A stretch of 64,000 nucleotides of DNA from Budorcas taxicolor (lineage: Eukaryota; Chordata; Mammalia; Artiodactyla; Bovidae): NCBI RefSeq assembly GCF_023091745.1, contig NC_068922.1, forward strand, positions 10,124,001 to 10,188,000, read 5' to 3'. Made by a program: the position numbers and the translations under genes. Below are positions 56,262 to 64,000 of this stretch, piece after piece; the stretch's first letter is position 1; every line of letters starts with the position of its first letter. The notes under the pieces are model-generated. The model did no database searches. It was not told the origin of the DNA and worked only from the letters and a program-made list of their open reading frames with translations.

Positions 56262-57186
56262 ATGAAGAGACAGAGGAATACTCAGCAGGTAAAGGAACAG
56301 GAGAGTTGCCCACCAAACCAAACAAAAGAGGAAGAAGTAGGGAGTCTACCTGAGAAAGAATTCCGAATATTGATAGTGAAAATGATCCAAAATCTTGAAA
56401 TCAAAATGGAATCACAGATAAATAGCCTAGAGACAAGGATTGAGAAGATGCAAGAAAGGTTTAACAAGGACCTAGAAGAAATAAAAGAGTCAAAATATAA
56501 TGAATAATGCAATAAATGAGATCAGAAACACTCTGGAGGCAACAAATAGTAGAATAACGGGGGCAGAAGATAGGATTAGTGAAATAGAAGATAGAATGGT
56601 AGAAATAAATGAATCAGAGAGGAAACAAGAAAAATGAATTAAAAGAAATGAGGACAATCTCAGAGACCTCCAGGACAATATGAAATGCTCCAACATTCGA
56701 ATTATAGGAGTCCCAGAAGAAGAAGACAGAAAGAAAGATCATGAGAAAATCCTTGAGGAGATAATAGTTGAAAACTTCCCTAAAATGGGGAAGGAAATAA
56801 TCACCCAAGTCCAAGAAACACAGAGAGTTCCAAATAGGATAAACCCAAGGCGAGACACCCCAAGACACATATTAATCAAATTAACAAAGATCAAACAGAA
56901 AGAACAAATATTAAAAGCAGCAAGGGAAAAACAACAAATAACACACAAGGGGATTCCCATAAGGATAACAGCTGATCTTTCAATAGAAACTCTTCAGGCC
57001 AGGAGGGAATGGCAAGACATACTTAAAGTGATGAAAGACAATAACCTACAGCCCAGATTACTGTACCCAGCAAGGATCTCATTCAAATACAAAAGAGAAA
57101 TCAAAAGCTTTACAGACAAGCAAAAGCTGAGAGAATTCAGCACCACCAAACCAGCTGTCCAACAAATTCTAAAGGATATTCTCTAG
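56262..57186 (+). pseudogene. L1 ORF1 (nucleic-acid chaperone), broken
   Basis: L1 ORF1p is the trimeric RNA-binding chaperone that coats L1 RNA. ATG at 56262 opens 81 codons with a heptad-like coiled coil (about residues 25-75). A loss of about two bases near 56490-56496 shifts the frame and gives a TAA at 56505. The correct frame resumes from about 56500 but meets TGA at 56635-56637, probably a CpG decay of an Arg codon. From 56680 it is open for 168 codons to a TAG at 57184, covering the RRM-like domain (NIRIIGVPEEED) and the C-terminal domain (LQARREWQDI, LYPARISF). The full frame would be about 308 codons. Confidence 0.9.
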
Positions 57187-57237
57187 ACAGGAAACACAAA
57201 AAGGGTGTATAAACCCAAACCCAAAACAATAAAGTAA

Positions 57238-60200
57238 ATGGTAACGGGAGCATACTTATCAATAATTACCTTTAACGTAAATGGGTTGAATGCCCCCACC
57301 AAAAGGCAAAGACTGCCCAAATGGATACAAAAACAAGACCCCTCTATATGCTGCTTACAAGAGACCCACCTCAAAACAAGGGACACATACAGACTGAAAG
57401 TGAAGGGCTGGAAAAAGATATACCATGCAAATAGAGACCAAAAGAAAGCAGGAGTGGCAATACTCATATCTGATAAAATAGACTTTAAAACAAAGGCTGT
57501 GAAAAGAGACACAGAAGGCCACTACATAATGATCAAAGGATCAATCCAAGAAGAAGATATAACAATTATAAATATATATGCACCCAATATAGGAGCACCG
57601 CAATATGTAAGACAAATGCTAACAAGTATGAAAGGGGAAATCAACAATAACACAATAATAGTGGGAGACTTTAATACCCCACTCACACCTATGGACAGAT
57701 CAACTAAACAGAAAATTAACAAAGAAATGCAAACTTTAAATGATACATTAGATCACTTAGACCTAATTGATATCTATAGGACATTTCACCCCAAAACAAT
57801 GAATTTCACCTTTTTTTCAAGTGCTCATGGAACCTTCTCCAGGATAGATCACATCCTGGGCCATAAATCTAAACTTGATAAATTCAAAAAAATCGAAATT
57901 GTTCCAAGCATCTTTTCTGACCATAATGCATTAAGATTAGATCTCAATTACAGGAGAAAAACTATTAAAAATTCCAACATATGGAGGTTGAACAACACAC
58001 TTCTGAATAACCAACAAATCACAGAAGAAATCAAAAAAGAAATCAAAATATGCATAGAAACTAATGAAAAGGAAAAAACAACAACCCAAAACCTGTGGGA
58101 CACTATAAAAGCAGTGCTAAGAGGAAAGTTCATAGCAATACAGGCATACCTCAAGAAACAAGAAAAAAGTCAAATAAATAACCTAACTCTACAACTAAAG
58201 CAACTAGAAAAGGAAGAATTGGAGAACCCCAGAGTTAGTAGAAGGAAAGAAATCTTAAAAATTAGGGCAGAAATAAATGCAAAAGAAACAAAAGAGACCA
58301 TAGCAAAAATCAACAAAGCCAAAAGCTGGTTCTTTGAAAGGATAAATAAAATTGACAAACCATTAGCCAGACTCATCAAGAAGCAAAGAGAGAAAAATCA
58401 AATCAATAAAATTAGAAATGAAAATGGAGAGATCACAACAGACAACACAGAAATACAAAGGATCATAAGAGACTACTATCAGCAGTTGTATGTCAATAAA
58501 ATGGACAACGTGGAAGAAATGGACAAATTCTTAGAAAAGCACAATTTTCCAAAACTGAACCAGGAAGAAATAGAAAATCTTAACAGACCCATCACAAGCA
58601 TGGAAATTGAAACTGTAATCAGAAATCTTCCAGCAAACAAAAGCCCAGGTCCAGACGGCTTCACAGATGAATTCTACCAAAAATTTCGAGAAGAGCTAAC
58701 ACCTATCCTACTCAAACTCTTCCAGAAAATTGCAGAGGAAGGTAAACTTCCAAACTCATTCTATGAGGCCACCATCACCCTAACACCAAAACCTGACAAA
58801 GATGTCACAAAAAAAGAAAACTACAGGCCAATATCACTGATGAACATAGATGCAAAAATCCTCAACAAAATTCTAGCAATCAGAATCCAACAACACATTA
58901 AAAAGATCATACACCATGACCAAGTGGGCTTTATCCCAGGGATGCAAGGATTCTTCAATATCTGCAAATCAATCAATGGAATTCACCACATTAACAAATT
59001 GAAAAATAAAAACTATATGATTATCTCAATAGATGCAGAGAAGGCCTTTGACAAAATTCAACATCCATTTATGATAAAAACTCTCCAGAAAGCAGGAATA
59101 GAAGGAACATACCTCAACATAATAAAAGCTATCTATGACAAACCCACAGCAAACATTATCCTCAATGGTGAAAAATTGAAAGCATTTCCCCTAAAGTCAG
59201 GAACAAGACAAGGGTGCCCACTTTCACCACTACTATTCAACATAGTTCTGGAAGTTTTGGCCACAGCAATCAGAGCAGAAAAAGAAATAAAAGGAATCCA
59301 AATTGGAAAAGAAGTAAAACTTTCACTGTTTGCAGATGACATGATCCTCTACATAGAAAACCCTAAAGACTCCACTAGAAAATTACTAGAGCTAATCAAT
59401 GAATATAGTAAAGTTGTGGGATATAAAATCAATACACAGAAATACCTTGCATTCCTATACAATAATAATGAGAAAGTAGAAAAAGAAATTAAGGAAACAA
59501 TTCCATTCACCATTGCAACGAAAAGAATAAAATACTTAGGAATATATCTACCTAAAGAAACTAAAGACCTATATATAGAAAACTATAAAACACTGAAGAA
59601 AGAAATCAAAGAGGACACTAATACATGGAGAAATATACCATGTTCATGGATTGGAAGAATCAATATAGTGAACATGAGTATACTACCCAAAGCAATTTAC
59701 AAATTCAATGCAATCCCTATCAAGCTACCGGCCATATTTTTCACAGAACTAGAACAAATAATTTCAAGATTTGTATGGAAATACAAAAAACCTCGAATTG
59801 CCAAAGCAATCTTGGGAAAGAAGAATGGAACTGGAGGAATCAACTTGCCTGACTTCAGGCTCTACTACAAAGCCACAGTCATCAAAACAGTATGGTACTG
59901 GCACAAAGACAGAAATATAGATCAATGGAACAAAATAGAAAGCCCAGAGATAAATCCACACACATATGGACACCTTATCTTTGACAAAGGAGGCAATAAT
60001 ATACAATGGAGTAAAGACAATCTCTTTAACAAGTGGTGCTGGGAAAACTGGTTAACCACTTGTAAAAGAATGAAACTAGATCACTTTCTAACACCGCACG
60101 CAAAAATAAACTCAAAATGGATTAAAGATCTAAATGTAAGAACAGAAACTATAAAACTCCTAGAGGAGAATATAGGCAAAACACTCTCAGACATAAATCA

Positions 60201-60948
60201 CAGCAGGATCCTCTATGATCCACCTCCCAGAATTCTGGAAATAAAAGCAAAAATAAACAAATGGGATCTAATTAAAATTAAAAGCTTCTGCACAACAAAG
60301 GAAAATATAAGCAAGGTGAAAAGACAGCCTTCTGAATGGGAGAAAATAATAGCAAATGAAGCAACTGACAAACAACTCATCTCAAAAATATACAAGCAAC
60401 TTATGCAGCTCAATTCCAGAAAAATAAACGACCCAATCAAAAAATGGGCCAAAGAACTAAATAGACATTTCTCCAAAGAAGACATACGGATGGCTAACAA
60501 ACACATGAAAAGATGCTCAACATCACTCATTATTAGAGAAATGCAAATCAAAACCACAATGAGGTACCACTTCACACCAGTCAGAATGTCTGCGATCCAA
60601 AAATCTGCAAGCAATAAATGCTGGAGAGGGTGTGGAGAAAAGGGAACCCTCCTACACTGTTGGTGGGAATGCAAACTAGTACAGCCACTATGGAGAACAG
60701 TGTGGAGATTCCTTAAAAAATTGCAAATAGAACTACCTTATGACCCAGCAATCCCACTGCTGGGCATACACACCAAGGAAACCAGAATTGAAAGAGACAC
60801 GTGTACCCCAATGTTCATTGCAGCACTGTTTATAATAGCCAGGACATGGAAACAGCCTAGATGTCCATCAGCAGATGAATGGATAAGAAAGCAGTGGTAC
60901 ATATACACAATGGAGTATTACTCAGCCATTAAAAAGAATTCATTTTAA
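57238..60948 (+). CDS. L1 ORF2 endonuclease/reverse transcriptase, nearly complete
   Basis: ORF2p nicks target DNA and reverse-transcribes L1 RNA on the nicked end. The frame is open for 1236 codons. Endonuclease residues corresponding to the known human active site are present: N13, E42, Y114, D144, N146, D204, H229. The Z region around NKSPGPDGF is at about 460-475. RT motifs: QVGFIPG from 562, motif A with D599 and AFD, RQGCPLSP near 660, and FADD at 698-701. The C-terminal cysteine motif is C1128, C1132, H1140, C1145. The frame ends early: GAA has become TAA at 60946, removing about 35 residues relative to the copies at 28417 and 53175. The original stop is also changed (TAG to CAG). A gap of 51 bases separates it from ORF1. 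Confidence 0.95.
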   Translation: MVTGAYLSIITFNVNGLNAPTKRQRLPKWIQKQDPSICCLQETHLKTRDTYRLKVKGWKKIYHANRDQKKAGVAILISDKIDFKTKAVKRDTEGHYIMIKGSIQEEDITIINIYAPNIGAPQYVRQMLTSMKGEINNNTIIVGDFNTPLTPMDRSTKQKINKEMQTLNDTLDHLDLIDIYRTFHPKTMNFTFFSSAHGTFSRIDHILGHKSKLDKFKKIEIVPSIFSDHNALRLDLNYRRKTIKNSNIWRLNNTLLNNQQITEEIKKEIKICIETNEKEKTTTQNLWDTIKAVLRGKFIAIQAYLKKQEKSQINNLTLQLKQLEKEELENPRVSRRKEILKIRAEINAKETKETIAKINKAKSWFFERINKIDKPLARLIKKQREKNQINKIRNENGEITTDNTEIQRIIRDYYQQLYVNKMDNVEEMDKFLEKHNFPKLNQEEIENLNRPITSMEIETVIRNLPANKSPGPDGFTDEFYQKFREELTPILLKLFQKIAEEGKLPNSFYEATITLTPKPDKDVTKKENYRPISLMNIDAKILNKILAIRIQQHIKKIIHHDQVGFIPGMQGFFNICKSINGIHHINKLKNKNYMIISIDAEKAFDKIQHPFMIKTLQKAGIEGTYLNIIKAIYDKPTANIILNGEKLKAFPLKSGTRQGCPLSPLLFNIVLEVLATAIRAEKEIKGIQIGKEVKLSLFADDMILYIENPKDSTRKLLELINEYSKVVGYKINTQKYLAFLYNNNEKVEKEIKETIPFTIATKRIKYLGIYLPKETKDLYIENYKTLKKEIKEDTNTWRNIPCSWIGRINIVNMSILPKAIYKFNAIPIKLPAIFFTELEQIISRFVWKYKKPRIAKAILGKKNGTGGINLPDFRLYYKATVIKTVWYWHKDRNIDQWNKIESPEINPHTYGHLIFDKGGNNIQWSKDNLFNKWCWENWLTTCKRMKLDHFLTPHAKINSKWIKDLNVRTETIKLLEENIGKTLSDINHSRILYDPPPRILEIKAKINKWDLIKIKSFCTTKENISKVKRQPSEWEKIIANEATDKQLISKIYKQLMQLNSRKINDPIKKWAKELNRHFSKEDIRMANKHMKRCSTSLIIREMQIKTTMRYHFTPVRMSAIQKSASNKCWRGCGEKGTLLHCWWECKLVQPLWRTVWRFLKKLQIELPYDPAIPLLGIHTKETRIERDTCTPMFIAALFIIARTWKQPRCPSADEWIRKQWYIYTMEYYSAIKKNSF

Positions 60949-61367
60949 TCAGTTCTGATGAGATGGATGAAACTGGAGCCGATTATACAGAGTGAAGTAA
61001 GCCAGAAAGAAAAACACCAATACAGTATACTAACACGTATATATGGAATTCAGAAAGATGACAATGATGACCCTGTATGCAAGACAGCAAAAAAGACACA
61101 GATATGTATAACGGACTTTTGGACTCAGAGGGAGAGGGAGAGGGTGGGATGATTTGGGAGAATGGCATTCTAACATGTATACTATCATGTAAGAATCAAA
61201 TCACCAGTCTATGTCTGACGCAGGATACAGCATGCTTGGGGCTGGTGCATGGGGATGACCCAGAGAGATGTTATGGGGAGGGAGGTGGGAGGGGGGTTCA
61301 TGTTTGGGAACGCATGTAAGAATTAAAGATTTTAAAATTAAAAAATATATTTTAAAAAAAAAAAAAA
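60949..61367 (+). other. L1 3' UTR and poly(A) tail
   Basis: Contains lost ORF2 codons (to about 61050), a purine-rich tract (61125-61165), a G-rich tract with four or more G runs (61275-61296) and an AT-rich tail. It goes from cgcatgta directly to agaattaaagattttaaaa. The ~60-bp segment found in the other young copies is missing. Confidence 0.9.
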
Positions 61368-61376
61368 CAACTCCAG

Positions 61377-61624
61377 GGCCCAACGTGACACCTTTGACCA
61401 GCAACACAGAACAATTGCAAGAAGATTGAACAGTCCCTTGAAACGTGAACATGGCACTTGCCAACCCCCCAAAAAAATCAACCAGGCACACTCACTCTTA
61501 GATTTCCCCTATGTTACGAAATAAAAACAGTCCTTGGTACTACAAGATAGCAACAACTTCTGAATGATGTTCTTGAATAAACTTTGGAAGGATGGAGACC
61601 AAGTTATTGTTATTTCCTAATAAA
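61377..61624. other. Flank downstream of the full-length L1
   Basis: Continues the pre-insertion sequence interrupted at 53653. Two aataaa hexamers (61519, 61574) could be polyadenylation signals of the candidate exon transcript; this is inference only. Confidence 0.3.
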
Positions 61625-61830
61625 AATATTAATAACTGTGTTAAGGGCATATTATGTGTCAGGTTCTAAGAGCTTTAAATATAGGAAATCTTTTATTTCC
61701 TCCAAACAACCCTCTAAGTTCAGTATTAATATCATCAATATTCTGTGGTTGAGAAAACTGAAACCCACAATGGGAGTCAGTGATTCCCAACGTTAGGCAG
61801 CAAGTAAGGGTCTGAGCTGGGTTTTGAGTG
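61625..61830 (-). repeat. MIR SINE
   Basis: gcatattatgtgtcaggttc, ggttgagaaaactgaaaccc and gcagcaagtaagggtctgag in reversed MIR order. Confidence 0.75.
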
Positions 61831-61844
61831 GTGTTGGTCTAGCA

Positions 61845-62015
61845 AATTTGGCTGCAATTTGAAATAATTTGGAAAGCTTGAAAAAATTCTGATGCACAGG
61901 AACCACTTCCAGAAATTCTGATTTAGCTGGTCCAGGGGGCAGCCTGGGCATCACCATTGTTTTAAATTTCTCCAGGTGATTCTAATGAAACACCAGGGCT
62001 GAGAACCACAGGTCC
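61845..62015. repeat. MER5-like hAT element
   Basis: aaaaattctgatgcacagga, aaattctgatttagctggtc, ctccaggtgattctaatgaa, gggctgagaaccacagg. Confidence 0.75.
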
Positions 62016-62221
62016 AGAGCCCTCACAGTTTCTGTCTCTGCTCTGCCCCCTTTTCTGAATCATTGACTCAAAGTCTTTTACAGCAGGTCTTTCTAACCCA
62101 GGGTTCGCAGACACCCAGGCTACAGACATTTCCAAAATTGGGTATTTGGACATGTACAATTTTTTCAGTAAGGTTATTTCATCAGATTCTCTGTAATAAC
62201 CTTGATTCAAAATAAGATAAA
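62016..62221. other. Unassigned sequence
   Basis: Possible further hAT remnant (cccagggttcgcagacaccc) but not assignable. Confidence 0.3.
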
Positions 62222-62520
62222 AGACTTCCCTGGTGGCCTAGTGGTTAAGAATCCGCCTGCCAATGCAGGGGACACGGTTTTGCTCCCTGGTCTGGGAAGA
62301 ATTTACATGCCACAGAACAACTTAGCCCACGGGCCACAACTCCTAAAGCCTGGATGCCCTGGGGCCCACGCACCGGCACAACAGAAGGCCCTGCAGTGAG
62401 AGGCCCAGGCACCTCAGCTAGAGAGCAGCCCCTGCTTGCTACAGCTAGAGAAAGCCTGCCCCCAGCAACAAAGACCCAGTGCAGCCAAGAGTAGTAGATA
62501 AATAAAAAGAAATTTTTTAA
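62222..62520 (+). mobile_element. CHR-1-like long tRNA-derived SINE
   Basis: Head gacttccctggtggcctagt, atccgcctgccaatgcaggg, then the longer CHR body (gcccacgggccacaactcct, ggcccacgcaccggcacaac, gcaacaaagacccagtgcag) and an A-rich tail. Confidence 0.88.
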
Positions 62521-63180
62521 GGAGCTATTTAAAAAAAGAGAAAGAGAGAGCTATTCCAAAGGAAGTAGTAAATAAATTTAAAAAAATAATAAAAACGAGC
62601 TATTAAAATAAAGAGGGAGCTATTCCAAAGGAAAGTGAAAATCACAATGTTTTGCAGCAGATGCCTCCGTGAATATTTAATTTGTTTGTTTTTTTAAAAA
62701 AATTTACATTTTAGTGGCAACGGAACCAGAAAGTCACTTAGTTTTCAGGAGAAAATCACAGTAGGACCACAAAAATGTCCTTTTCCCTAAGAACACAGTA
62801 GAACCAGGGTAGCACTGTGGTCTAGAAAAGGGTGAACTGAGAGTTTAGTGAACCTGTGGGAAAAGAAGCAAAGTCAAGAGGCTACAGGTTGTGATGAGAC
62901 GACAACCAATCCGCCTGGCTTCCTAGGGTCTTCGTTATGTTTAAATCTGATGAGCTCAGGCTTTAAAACCAAGAAACAGCATGCATGGTACAGCTGGACC
63001 TCTTAGGACAGGTGCCCTCCCCTGAATCCCTTTGCAGCTTGGATCAGTACTGTCCCCCAAGTGGAGAAATTCTAAAAAGAGAAATGGCACTAACCCAGTG
63101 TAACGGGGTGCTATTCAAAGATACCAACAGGCGGGCTACAGAGACCATGGAATATCTTGGGTCTTTGGAGGATCCATGCG
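62521..63180. other. Unassigned sequence
   Basis: A-rich low-complexity stretch at 62521-62640 in which agctatt recurs and the phrase gagctattccaaaggaa appears twice. After that, unique-looking sequence without a gene. Confidence 0.4.
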
Positions 63181-63396
63181 TGTGCTGTCAGCTCAGTCGT
63201 ACCGACTCTTTGTGATGCTACGGACGGCAGCCCCCCAGGCTCCTCTGTCAATTGGATTGTCCAGGCAAGAACACTGGAGCGGGTTGCCAGGCCCTCCTCC
63301 AGGGGATCTTCCCAACTCAGAGACTGAACCCACATTCCTTATGGCTACTTGCATTGAAAAGGAGGGTTCCTTACCGCTAGGGCCACCTGGGATAAC
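63181..63396 (-). mobile_element. Bov-tA SINE, diverged
   Basis: Minus strand: tcagctcagtcgtaccgact, cactggagcgggttgccagg, ggggatcttcccaactcaga, and tRNA-like head ending taccgctagggccacctggg. Confidence 0.85.
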
Positions 63397-63469
63397 CCAT
63401 AAGCAAATAAATTAGTTTCCCTTGGTGGCCCTGCCAACTGCCAATTTGCTGACTGCCAGTCAATCAGCC

Positions 63470-63743
63470 GGAGAAGGCAATGGCACCCCACTCCAGTACT
63501 CTTGCCTGGAAACTCCCATGGACAGAAGAGCCTGGTAGGCTGCAGTCCATGGGGTCTCGAAGAGTTGGACACAACTGAGCGACTTCACTTTCACTTTTTA
63601 CTTTCATGCACTGGAGAAGGAAATGGCAACCCACTCCAGTGTTCTTGCCTGGAGAATCCCAGGGATGACGGAGTCTGGTGGGCTGCTGTCTATGGGGTCG
63701 CACAGAGTCAGACACAACTGAAGCAACTTAGCAGCAGCAGCAA
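63470..63743 (+). mobile_element. Bov-A2 dimeric SINE
   Basis: Two monomers (ggcaatggcaccccactcca and ggaaatggcaacccactcca) joined by the cactttcactttttacttt linker, ending in a CAG tail. The duplication tcaatcagcc lies at 63460-63469 and 63744-63753. Confidence 0.95.
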
Positions 63744-63854
63744 TCAATCAGCCTCTCACCCAAGGAAAGAGAAACAAAGAGGAAATGAGTTTTCCTGTTA
63801 ATTTTTGATTTGTGAAACAATAAGAATCAAGAGTTTACTCTCTGGTGAGGCTGT

Positions 63855-64000
63855 TTTGAAAAAGATCCTTAGCCTCTCTGATCTCTCATCTGAGGAGTGG
63901 GGATACTAATGTTATTTACCTTCTAAGGTTGTTCAGAACACAGATGAGGTATGCATGTGAGTGTTGACGATGGCCAGCACACACCTAGCCCGCGACTCAG
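63855..64000 (+). repeat. MIR SINE, running to the window edge
   Basis: ctctgatctctcatctgagg, agtggggatactaatgttat, ttaccttctaaggttgttca in sense MIR order. Confidence 0.65.

Larger units (their letters stand above)
53654..61367 (+). mobile_element. Full-length bovid L1 element
   Basis: A 7.7-kb element with all parts in order: a GC-rich then T-rich 5' UTR (53654-56261), ORF1 (56262-57186), ORF2 (57238-60948), a G-rich 3' UTR and a poly(A) tail ending at 61367. caactccag at 53645-53653 and 61368-61376 is the likely target duplication. The start has a YY1-type site at the position known for L1 promoters. ORF1 is broken, so autonomous movement is unlikely, although the reverse transcriptase looks intact. 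Confidence 0.95.

Noticed and set aside
6916..63743. Regularly recurring short repeats that could suggest a CRISPR array or gene cluster
   Set aside because: The repeats are dispersed SINEs and LINEs in both orientations in a mammalian genome, without regular spacers.

Overview
The window is nuclear DNA from a bovid ruminant (cattle, sheep, goat or a close relative; the sequence alone does not settle which). The evidence is the repeat set: RTE-type BovB LINEs, the SINEs derived from them (Bov-A, Bov-A2, Bov-tA), CHR-type tRNA-derived SINEs and a bovid-type L1. Older mammalian layers (MIR, MER5-like hAT elements, old L1) lie beneath. No host protein-coding gene, tRNA or rRNA gene could be established. 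It reads as intergenic or intronic sequence whose content is mainly transposon strata. Family names come from recognition, not from a database search.

Layout. 0.5-2.5 kb: a decayed sense L1 carrying an internal copied insertion. 4.6-5.7 kb: an antisense L1 split by a small internally inverted L1. 6.9-21 kb: mostly unique sequence with scattered SINEs, MIR and MER5-like elements, a GC-rich block with a strong palindrome (17.7-18.5 kb) and an AT microsatellite. 21.2-26.1 kb: an old L1 broken by two BovB copies placed head to head. 26.7-28.8 kb: an L1 5'-end-only fragment with target-site duplications, then a young 5'-truncated L1. 29.6-36.9 kb: a short BovB, SINEs, and an antisense L1 hosting a Bov-tA and another BovB. 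37.7-41.25 kb: a minus-strand BovB interrupted by a plus-strand BovB. 41.25-42.7 kb: a 237-bp segment present twice, the second copy inserted beside a palindrome. 46.7-48.2 kb: a BovB with recognisable reverse transcriptase. 49-51.4 kb: old L1. 52.1-61.4 kb: a truncated L1, then a full-length 7.7-kb L1. 61.4-64 kb: MIR, MER5-like, CHR, Bov-tA and Bov-A2.

The largest coding object is L1 ORF2 (57238-60948, 1236 codons), uninterrupted with endonuclease and reverse-transcriptase catalytic residues visible. Its ORF1 is broken by a frameshift and a stop, so the element is probably not autonomous. BovB supplies the reverse transcriptase thought to mobilise Bov-tA and Bov-A SINEs, which share its 3' end. 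L1 is the presumed driver of the CHR-type SINEs.

The observations most worth following are insertion and repair structures: an insertion templated from 647 bp away, a duplication flanked by repeats of a palindrome arm, an L1 5'-end fragment with an 18-bp target duplication, and a weak candidate terminal exon (51778-52047) whose downstream sequence is split by two L1 insertions.
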